DNA from: CAWEQW01 sp963811365
GTDB taxonomy: Bacteria > Actinomycetota > Actinomycetes > Propionibacteriales > Nocardioidaceae
Direction: 5' to 3'
Length of the DNA: 64,000 nucleotides
Assembly (NCBI GenBank): GCA_963811365.1
Contig: CAWEQW010000006.1
Location: 186,001 to 250,000, forward strand
The notes beneath the pieces are model-generated. The model made no database searches and was not told the DNA's origin. It was given only the letters and a program-made list of their open reading frames with translations. Each line of letters begins with the position of its first letter. Position 1 is the stretch's first letter. Positions 51,106-59,354 of this stretch are shown piece by piece. Made by a program: the position numbers and the translations under genes.

Positions 51106-52761
51106 TCACCCCTCCCGCATCGGGATCCGCACCCCGCGCTGCTCCGCGACCTCGACGGCCTCGTCGTAGCCGGCGTCGACGTGCCGGATCACGCCCATGC
51201 CCGGGTCGTTGGTGAGCACCCGCTCGATCTTCTGCGCGGCCAGCTCCGTGCCGTCGGCGACGCACACCTGGCCGGCATGGATCGACCGGCCCATCCCGAC
51301 CCCGCCGCCGTGGTGGATCGACACCCAGGACGCCCCTGACGCGGTGTTCACCAGCGCGTTCAGCAACGGCCAGTCGGCGATCGCGTCGGAGCCGTCGAGC
51401 ATCCCCTCGGTCTCCCGGTAGGGCGAGGCGACCGACCCGCAGTCGAGGTGGTCGCGGCCGATCACGATCGGCGCGGTGAGCTCGCCGGAGGCCACCATGG
51501 CGTTGAACTTGAGGCCGGCGCGGTGCCGCTCGCCGTAGCCCAGCCAGCAGATCCGCGACGGCAGTCCCTGGAAGTGCACCCGCTCGCCGGCCATCGTGAT
51601 CCAGGTGCGCAGCCGCTCGTTGTCGGGGAAGAGCTCGAGGATCGCCCGGTCGGTCGCCGCGATGTCGGCCGGGTCACCCGACAGCGCCGCCCACCGGAAC
51701 GGGCCCTTCCCCTCGCAGAACAGCGGCCGGATGTAGGCGGGCACGAAGCCGGGGAAGTCGAAGGCTCGCGAGTAGCCCGCCTTGCGGGCCTCGTCGCGGA
51801 TCGAGTTGCCGTAGTCGAAGACCTCGGCGCCACCGTCCTGGAAGCCGACCATCGCCTCGACGTGGCGGGCCATCGACTCCTGGGCCTGCCGGGTCAGACC
51901 GGCCGGGTCCTTGGCGCGCAGGTCGGCCCAGTCCTCGAACGACACGCCCACCGGCAGGTAGTACAGCGGGTCGTGCGCCGAGGTCTGGTCGGTGACGATG
52001 TCGACGGGTGCGCCCTGCTCCAGCAGCGCCGGCACCATCTCGGCGGCGTTGCCGAGCACGCCGATCGACAGCGGGCGCCGCGCGTCACGGGCCTCGACGG
52101 CCAGCTCCACGGCGTGCTGCAGCGAGTCCGCCTGCACGTCGAGGTAGCGGTGCTCGATCCGCCGGCTGATCCGGGTCTGGTCGCACTCGACGCAGATCGC
52201 GACGCCGTCGTTCATCGTCACGGCCAGCGGCTGCGCCCCGCCCATGCCGCCGAGCCCGGCCGTGAGCGTGATGGTGCCCGCGAGCGAGCCGCTGTCCGTC
52301 GCCAGCTTGTCGGCCACCGCGGCGAAGGTCTCGAAGGTGCCCTGGAGGATGCCCTGGGTGCCGATGTAGATCCACGATCCGGCGGTCATCTGGCCGTACA
52401 TCGTCAGGCCGAGCTCCTCGAGGCGGCGGAACTCCTCCCAGTTCGCCCAGTCGCCGACGAGGTTGGAGTTCGCGATCAGCACGCGGGGCGCCCACTCGTG
52501 GGTGCGCATGACGCCGACCGGCTTGCCGGACTGCACGAGCAGCGTCTCGTCGTCCTTCAGCGTGGTGAGGGTGCGGACGATCGCGTCGTACGCCTCCCAG
52601 CTGCGCGCGGCCTTGCCGGTGCCGCCGTACACGACCAGGTCCTCGGGGCGCTCGGCGACCTCCGGGTCGAGGTTGTTCATCAGCATCCGCAGCGGCGCCT
52701 CGGTCTGCCAGCTGCCGGCGGTCAGGTCGGTGCCTCGCGGCGCCCGGACGATGCGGCTCAT
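51106..52761 (-). CDS. hutU: Urocanate hydratase
   Basis: Second step of histidine breakdown: adds water to urocanate to give imidazolone propionate, using tightly bound NAD. 551 residues, normal length. Visible blocks: VVYGGTGKAARSWEAY, ANSNLVGDWANWEEF, GLGGMGGAQPLAVTMND (NAD region), LPSRICWLGYGERHRAG and HHGGGVGMGRSIHAGQV. ATG at 52761. hutH follows upstream on the same strand, 69 bases away. Confidence 0.97.
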   Translation of the reverse strand: MSRIVRAPRGTDLTAGSWQTEAPLRMLMNNLDPEVAERPEDLVVYGGTGKAARSWEAYDAIVRTLTTLKDDETLLVQSGKPVGVMRTHEWAPRVLIANSNLVGDWANWEEFRRLEELGLTMYGQMTAGSWIYIGTQGILQGTFETFAAVADKLATDSGSLAGTITLTAGLGGMGGAQPLAVTMNDGVAICVECDQTRISRRIEHRYLDVQADSLQHAVELAVEARDARRPLSIGVLGNAAEMVPALLEQGAPVDIVTDQTSAHDPLYYLPVGVSFEDWADLRAKDPAGLTRQAQESMARHVEAMVGFQDGGAEVFDYGNSIRDEARKAGYSRAFDFPGFVPAYIRPLFCEGKGPFRWAALSGDPADIAATDRAILELFPDNERLRTWITMAGERVHFQGLPSRICWLGYGERHRAGLKFNAMVASGELTAPIVIGRDHLDCGSVASPYRETEGMLDGSDAIADWPLLNALVNTASGASWVSIHHGGGVGMGRSIHAGQVCVADGTELAAQKIERVLTNDPGMGVIRHVDAGYDEAVEVAEQRGVRIPMREG

Positions 52762-52830
52762 CGGATCTCCTCGGTCGGGAACGGGTTGTCTGTGGTCTGG
52801 CTGGTGACTCGCGCGGACGGACCGGACGAG

Positions 52831-54378
52831 TCAGCCGAGGGGGCCGATCGCGTCCTCGACGGCACGCACCAGCGCACCGCTGCGGACGTCCTCGACGGCG
52901 TGCTCGATCTCGGGGGCGAGGTGCCGGTCGGGTCCCGGTCCCTCGACGTTGCGGCGCAGCAGCGCCAGGGCCGCGGCGGTCGCCGGCGCCGGGCGGTACG
53001 GCGCCCGCAGCTCCAGCGCGCGCGCCGCGGTCAGATACTCGATCGCGAGCACCCTGGCGAGCCCGTCCACCGACCGGCGGAGCTTGCGCGCCGCGGACCA
53101 CCCCATCGAGACGTGGTCCTCCTGCATCGCGCTGCTCGGGATCGAGTCCACGCTCGCCGGCGCGGCCAGCCGCTTCAGCTCCGAGACGACCGCGGCCTGG
53201 GTGTACTGCGCGATCATGTGCCCGGAGTCGACCCCGGGGTCGTGGGCGAGGAACGGCGGCAGGCCGTGGTTGCGGGCCTTGTCCAGGAACCGGTCCGTGC
53301 GCCGCTCGGAGATCGAGGCCACGTCGGCGGCGACGATCGCCAGGAAGTCGAGGACGTAGCCGACCGGCGCGCCGTGGAAGTTCCCGTTGGACTCCACGCG
53401 GCCGTCGTCGAGGACCACGGGGTTGTCCACCGCCGAGGCGAGCTCGCGCGAGGCCACCGCCACGGCGTGCTCCACGGTGTCCCGGGCCGCGCCGTGCACC
53501 TGCGGCGAGCAGCGCAGCGAGTAGGCGTCCTGCACGCGGTTGCAGTCCGGGCCGCGGTGGCTGGCCACGACGCCGGACCCCTCGAGCACCCGCCGCAGGT
53601 TCGCGGCCGAGGAGGCCTGGCCGGGGTGCGGGCGGAGCGCCTGGAGGTCCGCGGCGAAGACCCGGTCGGTGGCCAGCTGCGCCTCCACCGACATCGCCGC
53701 GGCCACGTCGGCGACCTTGAGCAGCATCCGCAGGTCGGCGATCGCCATCACCAGCATGCCGAGCATCCCGTCCGTGCCGTTGATCAGCGCGAGCCCCTCC
53801 TTGGCCTCCAGCTCGACCGGGCTGAGCCCCGCCTCGCTCAGCGCGACGGCTGCGGGGCGCCGTACGCCCTCGCGATCGCGCACCTCGCCCTCACCCATCA
53901 GCGCGAGGGCGCAGTGCGCGAGCGGGGCCAGGTCGCCGGAGCAGCCCAGCGAGCCGTACTCGTGGACGACCGGGGTGATCCCCTCGCTCAGCATCCCGGC
54001 CATCGTCCGCGCGGTCGGCAGCCGGATCCCGGTGTGTCCCGTCGCCAGCGTGGACAGCCGCAGCAGCATCAGCGCGCGGGTCACCTCGCGCTCCACCTCG
54101 GGCCCGCTGCCGGCGGCGTGCGAGCGGACCAGCGACTTCTGGAGCTGGGCGCGCATCTCGGTGGGGATGTGCCGGGTCGCGAGCGCGCCGAAGCCGGTCG
54201 AGATGCCGTACGCCGGGGTGGCGGCCGCGGCGAGCACCTCCACCGCCTTGCGGGCCCGTTCGATCGCCCGCACCGCGTCGGGTGCGAGCACCACGGGCGC
54301 GTCGTGCCGGGCCACCGCCAGCACCTCGTCGAACGACAGCGGGCCGACGCCCAGCTCCACGGCAGCTCCGGTTGTCAT
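52831..54378 (-). CDS. hutH: Histidine ammonia-lyase
   Basis: First step of histidine breakdown: L-histidine to trans-urocanate plus ammonia, using an MIO electrophile formed from three residues. 515 residues. The MIO tripeptide here is Cys146-Ser147-Gly148 (GSLGCSGDLAPLAH) rather than the usual Ala-Ser-Gly, as also in Streptomyces enzymes. YGISTGFGALA, ALINGTDGMLGML and SMQEDHVSMGW-type blocks (SSAMQEDHVSMGW) are present. ATG 54378 or GTG 54360; the latter has better-spaced GGAGC. The open frame continues far upstream but that is antisense to other genes. Confidence 0.96.
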   Translation of the reverse strand: MTTGAAVELGVGPLSFDEVLAVARHDAPVVLAPDAVRAIERARKAVEVLAAAATPAYGISTGFGALATRHIPTEMRAQLQKSLVRSHAAGSGPEVEREVTRALMLLRLSTLATGHTGIRLPTARTMAGMLSEGITPVVHEYGSLGCSGDLAPLAHCALALMGEGEVRDREGVRRPAAVALSEAGLSPVELEAKEGLALINGTDGMLGMLVMAIADLRMLLKVADVAAAMSVEAQLATDRVFAADLQALRPHPGQASSAANLRRVLEGSGVVASHRGPDCNRVQDAYSLRCSPQVHGAARDTVEHAVAVASRELASAVDNPVVLDDGRVESNGNFHGAPVGYVLDFLAIVAADVASISERRTDRFLDKARNHGLPPFLAHDPGVDSGHMIAQYTQAAVVSELKRLAAPASVDSIPSSAMQEDHVSMGWSAARKLRRSVDGLARVLAIEYLTAARALELRAPYRPAPATAAALALLRRNVEGPGPDRHLAPEIEHAVEDVRSGALVRAVEDAIGPLG

Positions 54379-54433
54379 GCCTCCATTGCACCCCCGCACG
54401 CGGCGTCCCGGCCACTGCCCGAGCGCGCCTGTC

Positions 54434-54449
54434 GTCTCGGATCCGAGAC
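54434..54449. promoter_or_regulatory. 16-bp palindrome between hutH and iclR (operator candidate)
   Basis: GTCTCGGATCCGAGAC, a perfect palindrome in the divergent hutH/iclR promoter region. On the plus strand a TAGGAT -10-like hexamer follows at 54456-54461, placing the palindrome over the -35 of iclR. The same arms occur at 47466-47481. Probable IclR binding site controlling hut genes and itself. Confidence 0.7.
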
Positions 54450-54522
54450 CTCCACTAGGATTCGGCTGCGGTCGCCCCGCGGCAGGCTCCGGCGGGACCG
54501 CGGACGATCCGGGAGGGTGGTG

Positions 54523-55320
54523 GTGGCCGTGGGGCAGGTCCCGGCGGCGACCCGGGCGCTGCGGGTGCTCCGGTTCCTGGCGACCCAGCCGGACCCGGTC
54601 ACCCTCGAGCGGCTGACCGCCGCGGTCGGACTTCCCCGCTCGACCGCCTACCATCTGCTCGCCGCGATGGTCGAGGAGGGCTTCGTCGTCCACCTGCCCG
54701 AGGAGCACCGCTACGGGCTCGGCGTCGCGGCCTTCGAGGTCGGCAGCGGCTACGCCCGCCAGGAGCCGCTGCAGCGCATCGCCCGCGGCCGGCTCGCCGC
54801 GCTCGTCGACGAGGTCGGCCAGAGCGCGCACCTCGCCGTACTGCACGGCCGCGACGTGCTGTACGTCGTCGAGGAGCGCGCCCCGGGGCGACCACCGCTG
54901 GTCACCGACGTCGGCGTCCGACTGCCCGCCGAGCTCACCGCGAGCGGCCGGGCGATCCTGGCCGCGCTGCCGCACAGCCAGGTGCGGGCGCTGTACCCGG
55001 ACCGCTCCGCCTTCGTGGACCGCCACGGCGTCGGCCCACGCTCGTTGAGCGCCCTGCGCGCGCTGCTCGGGGAGACCCGGCAGCGGGGGTACGCCGTCGA
55101 GCACGGCGAGGTGACACCGGGCTTCGCGTCGGTCGCCTCCGCGGTGCTCGACCACAACGGCCACCCGGTCGCGGGCATCGCTGTCACCTACTCCGAGGAC
55201 ACCGCGATCGACGTGCCGGCGGCGATCGACGCCACCCGGCGAACGGCGGGCCGGGTCACCCGGCGGCTCGGTGGCCGACCCGGCGGCCCCCGAGCGGCCG
55301 CTGACCCGGCCGGCCGCTGA
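54523..55320 (+). CDS. IclR-family transcriptional regulator, likely hut regulator
   Basis: 265 residues: N-terminal winged helix-turn-helix (TLERLTAAVGLPRSTAYHLL) and C-terminal effector-binding domain (LYVVEERAPGRPPLVTDVG; GYAVEHGEVTPGFASVAS; PVAGIAVTYSEDTA). The start is one of several GTGs at 54517-54529; 54523 is six bases after GGGAGG. It is divergent from hutH, so urocanate or histidine may be the effector. Its stop falls in a short GCTGACCCG repeat tract. Confidence 0.9.
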   Translation: MAVGQVPAATRALRVLRFLATQPDPVTLERLTAAVGLPRSTAYHLLAAMVEEGFVVHLPEEHRYGLGVAAFEVGSGYARQEPLQRIARGRLAALVDEVGQSAHLAVLHGRDVLYVVEERAPGRPPLVTDVGVRLPAELTASGRAILAALPHSQVRALYPDRSAFVDRHGVGPRSLSALRALLGETRQRGYAVEHGEVTPGFASVASAVLDHNGHPVAGIAVTYSEDTAIDVPAAIDATRRTAGRVTRRLGGRPGGPRAAADPAGR

Positions 55321-55376
55321 CCCGCCCGGTGCGCCCGCCCGCTGACCCGCCCGCTGACCCGCCCGGTGCGCCGGCC
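55300..55376. repeat. Short GCTGACCCG direct-repeat tract
   Basis: Four copies of GCTGACCCG at about 55300, 55316, 55341 and 55353, plus two copies of GCCCGGTGCGCC, straddling the iclR stop codon. Probably replication slippage; it may have set the C-terminus of the regulator. The rest of the gap to 55542 shows TACC-N4-GGTA (about 55424-55435) and no gene. Confidence 0.55.
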
Positions 55377-55542
55377 CCTGTCGGAGCCCCGGCACGAGGA
55401 CCGTCTCCCGCGCACAGATGTTACCCGGCGGTAGGATATCTCTCACACGGTTCGTCGGCTGACCACGCCGCCAATCCCCCGTAGTCTCGGGGCCGACGTG
55501 CCCGGGCAGACCCGGCGGCTGCCGGCAGGGAGTGAGTGACTG

Positions 55543-57924
55543 GTGAACCTCGTGTTGATTCTGGGCCTCGCGATGACAGCGGTCGGCCTGACGATCGCCG
55601 GGCGACGGGTCTGGTGGCTCTACCGGCTGATCCGCAGCGGACAGCCCGCCCCCGACCGCGTCGAGCACGTCCGGCAGCGCGCCGGCGAGGCCGTGCGCAC
55701 CGAGGCGGTCGAGGTCCTGGGCCAGAGGAAGCTGCTCAAGTGGACCGCGCCCGGCACCGCGCACTTCTTCGTGTTCTGGGCCTTCCTGATCCTGGCCACG
55801 GTGTACGTCGAGGCCTACGGCGCCCTGTTCAGCGACAGCTTCCACTTCCCGGTCATCGGCAGGTGGCCGGTGCTCGGCTTCCTCCAGGACTTCATCGCCC
55901 TGATGGCGTTCTTCGGGATCATCGCCTTCGCGGTGATCCGGCTGCGCAACTCCCCCGACCGGCTCGGCCGCAAGTCCCGGTTCCGCGGGTCGCACCTCGG
56001 TGGCGCCTGGCTCGTCCTGTTCATGATCTTCAACGTGATCTGGTCGATGTACCTGTTCCGGGGCGCGTCGATCAACGCAGGGCACTTCCCCTACGACAGC
56101 GGCGCGTTCGTGTCCGAGGGCGTCGCCAAGCTGCTCGCACCGCTCGGCACCTCGGCCAACCAGGCCATCGAGAACGTCGCGCTGCTGATCCACATCGGCG
56201 TGATGCTGGTGTTCCTGGTCATCGTCGTGCACTCCAAGCACCTGCACATCTTCGTGGCGCCGATCAACGTGCTGTTCGGCCGCAAGCCGGTCGCGCTCGG
56301 AGCGCTCGAGCCGATGATGGCCGGCGGCAAGCCGATCGACTTCGAGAACATCGACGACCTCGACGAGGACACCGTCTTCGGCATCGGCAAGATCGAGGAC
56401 TTCACCTGGAAGGGGATGCTCGACTTCGCCACGTGCACCGAGTGCGGCCGCTGCCAGTCCCAGTGCCCGGCGTGGAACACCGAGAAGCCGCTGTCCCCCA
56501 AGATGCTGATCCTGAGCCTGCGCGACCACGCGTTCGCGAAGGCGCCGTACCTGCTGGCCGCGGACGACGCGAAGGACTCCGTGCCGGAGGAGGCCAGGGC
56601 GGAGGCGGAGCGCGAGCTGGTCGGCGCCACCGTGGGTGACCCGTCGCACCCCTCGGGCGGCGCGGTGATCGACCCCGACGTGCTGTGGTCCTGCGTGTCC
56701 TGCGGCGCCTGCGTCCAGCAGTGCCCGGTCGACATCGAGCACGTCGACCACATCATGGACATGCGGCGCTACCAGGTCCTCGTCGAGTCGAGCTTCCCCT
56801 CCGAGCTCAACCAGCTGTTCAAGGGCCTGGAGACCAAGGGCAACCCGTGGAACATGTCCCCGAACGCGCGGATGGACTGGGCGAAGGACCTCGACGTCGA
56901 GGTGAAGCAGGTCGGCGTCGACGTCGAGGACCTCGACGAGGTGGAGTGGCTGTTCTGGGTCGGCTGCGCCGGCGCCTACGAGGACCGGGCGAAGAAGACC
57001 ACCCGCGCGGTGGCCGAGCTGCTCGACCTGGCCGGGGTCTCGTTCGCGGTGCTCGGCGACGGCGAGACCTGCACCGGCGACTCGGCACGACGGTCCGGGA
57101 ACGAGTTCGTCTTCCAGCAGCTCGCGATGCAGAACGCCGAGGTCTTCAAGGAGACCAAGGTCAAGAAGGTCGTCTCCACCTGTGCGCACTGCTTCAACAC
57201 GCTGAGGAACGAGTACGCCGAGTTCGGCGTCGAGCTCGAGGTCGTGCACCACACCCAGCTGCTCAACCGGCTGGTGCGCGAGGGCAGGCTGACCCCGGTC
57301 GCCGGCACAGGCTCGCCGCGGCGCTCGATCACCTACCACGACCCGTGCTACCTGGGCCGGCACAACCAGGTCTACAGCCCGCCCCGCGAGCTGCTGTCGG
57401 TGATCCCGGACAGCGAGTTCACCGAGATGCCGCGCAACCAGGAGCGCTCCTTCTGCTGCGGCGCCGGCGGCGCCCGGATGTGGATGGAGGAGAAGATCGG
57501 CGAGCGGATCAACGTCAACCGCACCACCGAGGCCGTGGAGACCGGCGCGGACCAGATCGCAGTGGGCTGCCCGTTCTGCCGGGTGATGCTCTCCGACGGT
57601 CTCACCTCGAAGCAGGCCGCCGGCGAGGCCCGCGAGGACGTCGAGGTGCTCGACGTGGCGCAGCTGCTGCTGGCCTCGGTGAAGCGCGAGCCGGTGGCGG
57701 TGACCGCCGACGGCACACCCGCCGGGGCACCGGTCGAGACCAGTGCCGAACCGGAGCCCGGGGACGTCACTGCGACGGAGGACACCGTCGCTGCGACCGA
57801 GGAGGTCGGGCCGGCGGCCGAGGCGCACCTCGACCCGGAGGGCGCCCGGTCGGTCGAGCCGGCCGAGGCCTCCACCGAGGACCCGAGCGCACCACCGCGC
57901 GCTGACGGGGACAAGCTCCTCTGA
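55543..57924 (+). CDS. etfD: Membrane Fe-S oxidoreductase, EtfD-like (Rv0338c-type)
   Basis: 793 residues. Five or so N-terminal membrane helices of the heme-b type (to about residue 235), then two 4Fe-4S motifs, CTECGRCQSQCPAW and CVSCGACVQQCPVD, two CCG domains (CAHCFNTL, HDPCYLGRHNQVY, FCCGAGGARMW) and an acidic low-complexity tail of about 65 residues. Closely resembles mycobacterial Rv0338c (EtfD), which takes electrons from electron-transfer flavoprotein during fatty-acid oxidation and passes them to quinone. GTG start at 55543. Heterodisulfide-reductase-like naming is an alternative. Confidence 0.9.
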   Translation: MNLVLILGLAMTAVGLTIAGRRVWWLYRLIRSGQPAPDRVEHVRQRAGEAVRTEAVEVLGQRKLLKWTAPGTAHFFVFWAFLILATVYVEAYGALFSDSFHFPVIGRWPVLGFLQDFIALMAFFGIIAFAVIRLRNSPDRLGRKSRFRGSHLGGAWLVLFMIFNVIWSMYLFRGASINAGHFPYDSGAFVSEGVAKLLAPLGTSANQAIENVALLIHIGVMLVFLVIVVHSKHLHIFVAPINVLFGRKPVALGALEPMMAGGKPIDFENIDDLDEDTVFGIGKIEDFTWKGMLDFATCTECGRCQSQCPAWNTEKPLSPKMLILSLRDHAFAKAPYLLAADDAKDSVPEEARAEAERELVGATVGDPSHPSGGAVIDPDVLWSCVSCGACVQQCPVDIEHVDHIMDMRRYQVLVESSFPSELNQLFKGLETKGNPWNMSPNARMDWAKDLDVEVKQVGVDVEDLDEVEWLFWVGCAGAYEDRAKKTTRAVAELLDLAGVSFAVLGDGETCTGDSARRSGNEFVFQQLAMQNAEVFKETKVKKVVSTCAHCFNTLRNEYAEFGVELEVVHHTQLLNRLVREGRLTPVAGTGSPRRSITYHDPCYLGRHNQVYSPPRELLSVIPDSEFTEMPRNQERSFCCGAGGARMWMEEKIGERINVNRTTEAVETGADQIAVGCPFCRVMLSDGLTSKQAAGEAREDVEVLDVAQLLLASVKREPVAVTADGTPAGAPVETSAEPEPGDVTATEDTVAATEEVGPAAEAHLDPEGARSVEPAEASTEDPSAPPRADGDKLL

Positions 57925-57936
57925 GCCTCTGCACCA

Positions 57937-57976
57937 CAGAAGCGGCCGGGACCTGACGAGGTGCCCGGCCCTTCTG
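57937..57976 (+). terminator. Stem-loop after the EtfD-like gene
   Basis: CAGAAG-c-GGCCGGG-a-CC pairs with GG-tg-CCCGGCC-CTTCTG around a short TGACGA loop, 13 bases after the stop codon. Imperfect but long GC stem, consistent with a terminator before the S53 protease gene. Confidence 0.6.
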
Positions 57977-58101
57977 CATCTTCGTGCGGCCACAGAAACC
58001 CGCAACGTCCGGACGTGGACAACGGCGGGCATCCACGATGGGGTGGCTACCACGCCGGCGGCAGGGGGCCGCGCTCACGGCGCAACTCTCAGGAGACCTC
58101 T

Positions 58102-59292
58102 TTGTCCAGGAGAACACTCGCGGCTGCGCTCTCAGCGGGCGCAGTCGCCCTCGCCGGGCTCACGGCGACGCTGCCGTCCGCCTCCGCGGCGCCGTCCGCC
58201 GGACGGCACGCCGCCCGGGTCTGCTCGGCCGCCCCCGGACGGGCCACGGCCAGCTGCCTGGCCAAGGTGCTGGTGAACGGCAGGGGCAGGGTGCCGCACC
58301 GCAGCGCACCCGCCTCGTCGGCCAAGACCCCCGCCCAGCTCCAGGCCGCCTACAAGCTGACCGGCGCCAGGTCCGGAGGCCGGACCGTGGCGATCGTGGA
58401 CGCCTACGGCTACCCGAACCTCGAGCGGGACCTCGGCGTGTTCCGGTCCCAGTTCGGCCTGCAGTCCTGCACGAGGGCCGGCGGCTGCCTCCGGGTGATC
58501 GACCAGAACGGCGGGACGTCCCTGCCCCGCACGAACGTCGGCTGGGCCGGCGAGCAGGCGCTCGACGTGGACGCGGTCTCGGCGATCTGTCCCGACTGCA
58601 AGATCGTCGTCGTCCAGGCGAGGAGCGCATCGTTCGCCGACCTGGGCACCGCGGTCAACACCGCTGCCCGGCAGTCCGGCGTGGTCGCCATCTCCAACTC
58701 CTACGGCGGAGCCGACGCGCCGGACTCGACGTACGGGAAGTACTACAACCACCCCGGGATCGCCGTCACCGCCTCCACCGGCGACAACGGCTACCAGGGC
58801 GGCAGCTACCCCGCCTCGTCGTCGTACGTGACCGCGGTCGGCGGCACCTCGCTGTTCGCGGCCTCCGGCACCTCGCGCGGGTGGACCGAGAGCGCGTGGA
58901 GCGGCGCCGGGTCGGGCTGCTCGGCGTACAACACGGCGCTGGCGGCCGCCGCCGCGTTCAACACCGGCTGCGCCAGGCGCGCGATGGCCGACGTCTCGGC
59001 CGCTGCGGACCCGAGCAACGGCGGGATGGCGGTCTACTACCCCACGTCGTCGTCCCGCTCGACGTGGGCGCAGGTCGGCGGCACCAGCGAGTCCTCGCCG
59101 ATCATCGCGTCGGTGTACGCGCTCGCCGGCACCGGCTACAGCAACGCGACGCCGTACGGCCACACCGGGTCGCTGTTCGACGTCACGTCCGGCAGCAACG
59201 GCAGCTGCACGCCCACCAGGTGGTGCAGGGCCGTCGCAGGCTGGGACGGCCCCACCGGCCTCGGCACCCCGAACGGCACCGGCGCCTTCTGA
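58102..59292 (+). CDS. Secreted S53 (sedolisin) family serine protease
   Basis: 396 residues starting at TTG 58102, preceded by AGGAG at the right spacing; upstream in-frame starts lack a signal. Twin-Arg-like LSRRTLAAALSAG opens a signal peptide cut near residue 29. Catalytic Glu151 and Asp155 (GEQALDVDAV), oxyanion Asp228 (STGDNGY) and Ser329 (GGTSESSP) fit the sedolisin Glu-Asp-Ser triad. No long prodomain is visible, so it is a compact form. Likely extracellular peptidase. Confidence 0.9.
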   Translation: MSRRTLAAALSAGAVALAGLTATLPSASAAPSAGRHAARVCSAAPGRATASCLAKVLVNGRGRVPHRSAPASSAKTPAQLQAAYKLTGARSGGRTVAIVDAYGYPNLERDLGVFRSQFGLQSCTRAGGCLRVIDQNGGTSLPRTNVGWAGEQALDVDAVSAICPDCKIVVVQARSASFADLGTAVNTAARQSGVVAISNSYGGADAPDSTYGKYYNHPGIAVTASTGDNGYQGGSYPASSSYVTAVGGTSLFAASGTSRGWTESAWSGAGSGCSAYNTALAAAAAFNTGCARRAMADVSAAADPSNGGMAVYYPTSSSRSTWAQVGGTSESSPIIASVYALAGTGYSNATPYGHTGSLFDVTSGSNGSCTPTRWCRAVAGWDGPTGLGTPNGTGAF

Positions 59293-59305
59293 GCCCACCT
59301 GACCC

Positions 59306-59349
59306 ACCCGGCTGTCCCCCCGCGGAGTTCGGCGGGGGGACAGCCGGGT
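59306..59349. terminator. Bidirectional terminator, perfect 18-bp stem
   Basis: ACCCGGCTGTCCCCCCGC (59306-59323) pairs with 59332-59349 around an eight-base loop. It lies between the convergent S53 protease gene and the penicillin-binding-protein remnant, 14 bases after the protease stop and six bases before the remnant's stop. Confidence 0.8.
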
Positions 59350-59354
59350 CGGGG

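Noticed and set aside
51448..54516. In-frame upstream extension of the IclR gene on the plus strand
   Set aside because: It is antisense to hutU and hutH. The IclR helix-turn-helix begins only after 54523, and ribosome site GGGAGG lies there.
54379..58053. In-frame extension of hutH far upstream on the minus strand
   Set aside because: Antisense to iclR and the EtfD-like gene; no similarity to ammonia-lyases and low-complexity composition.
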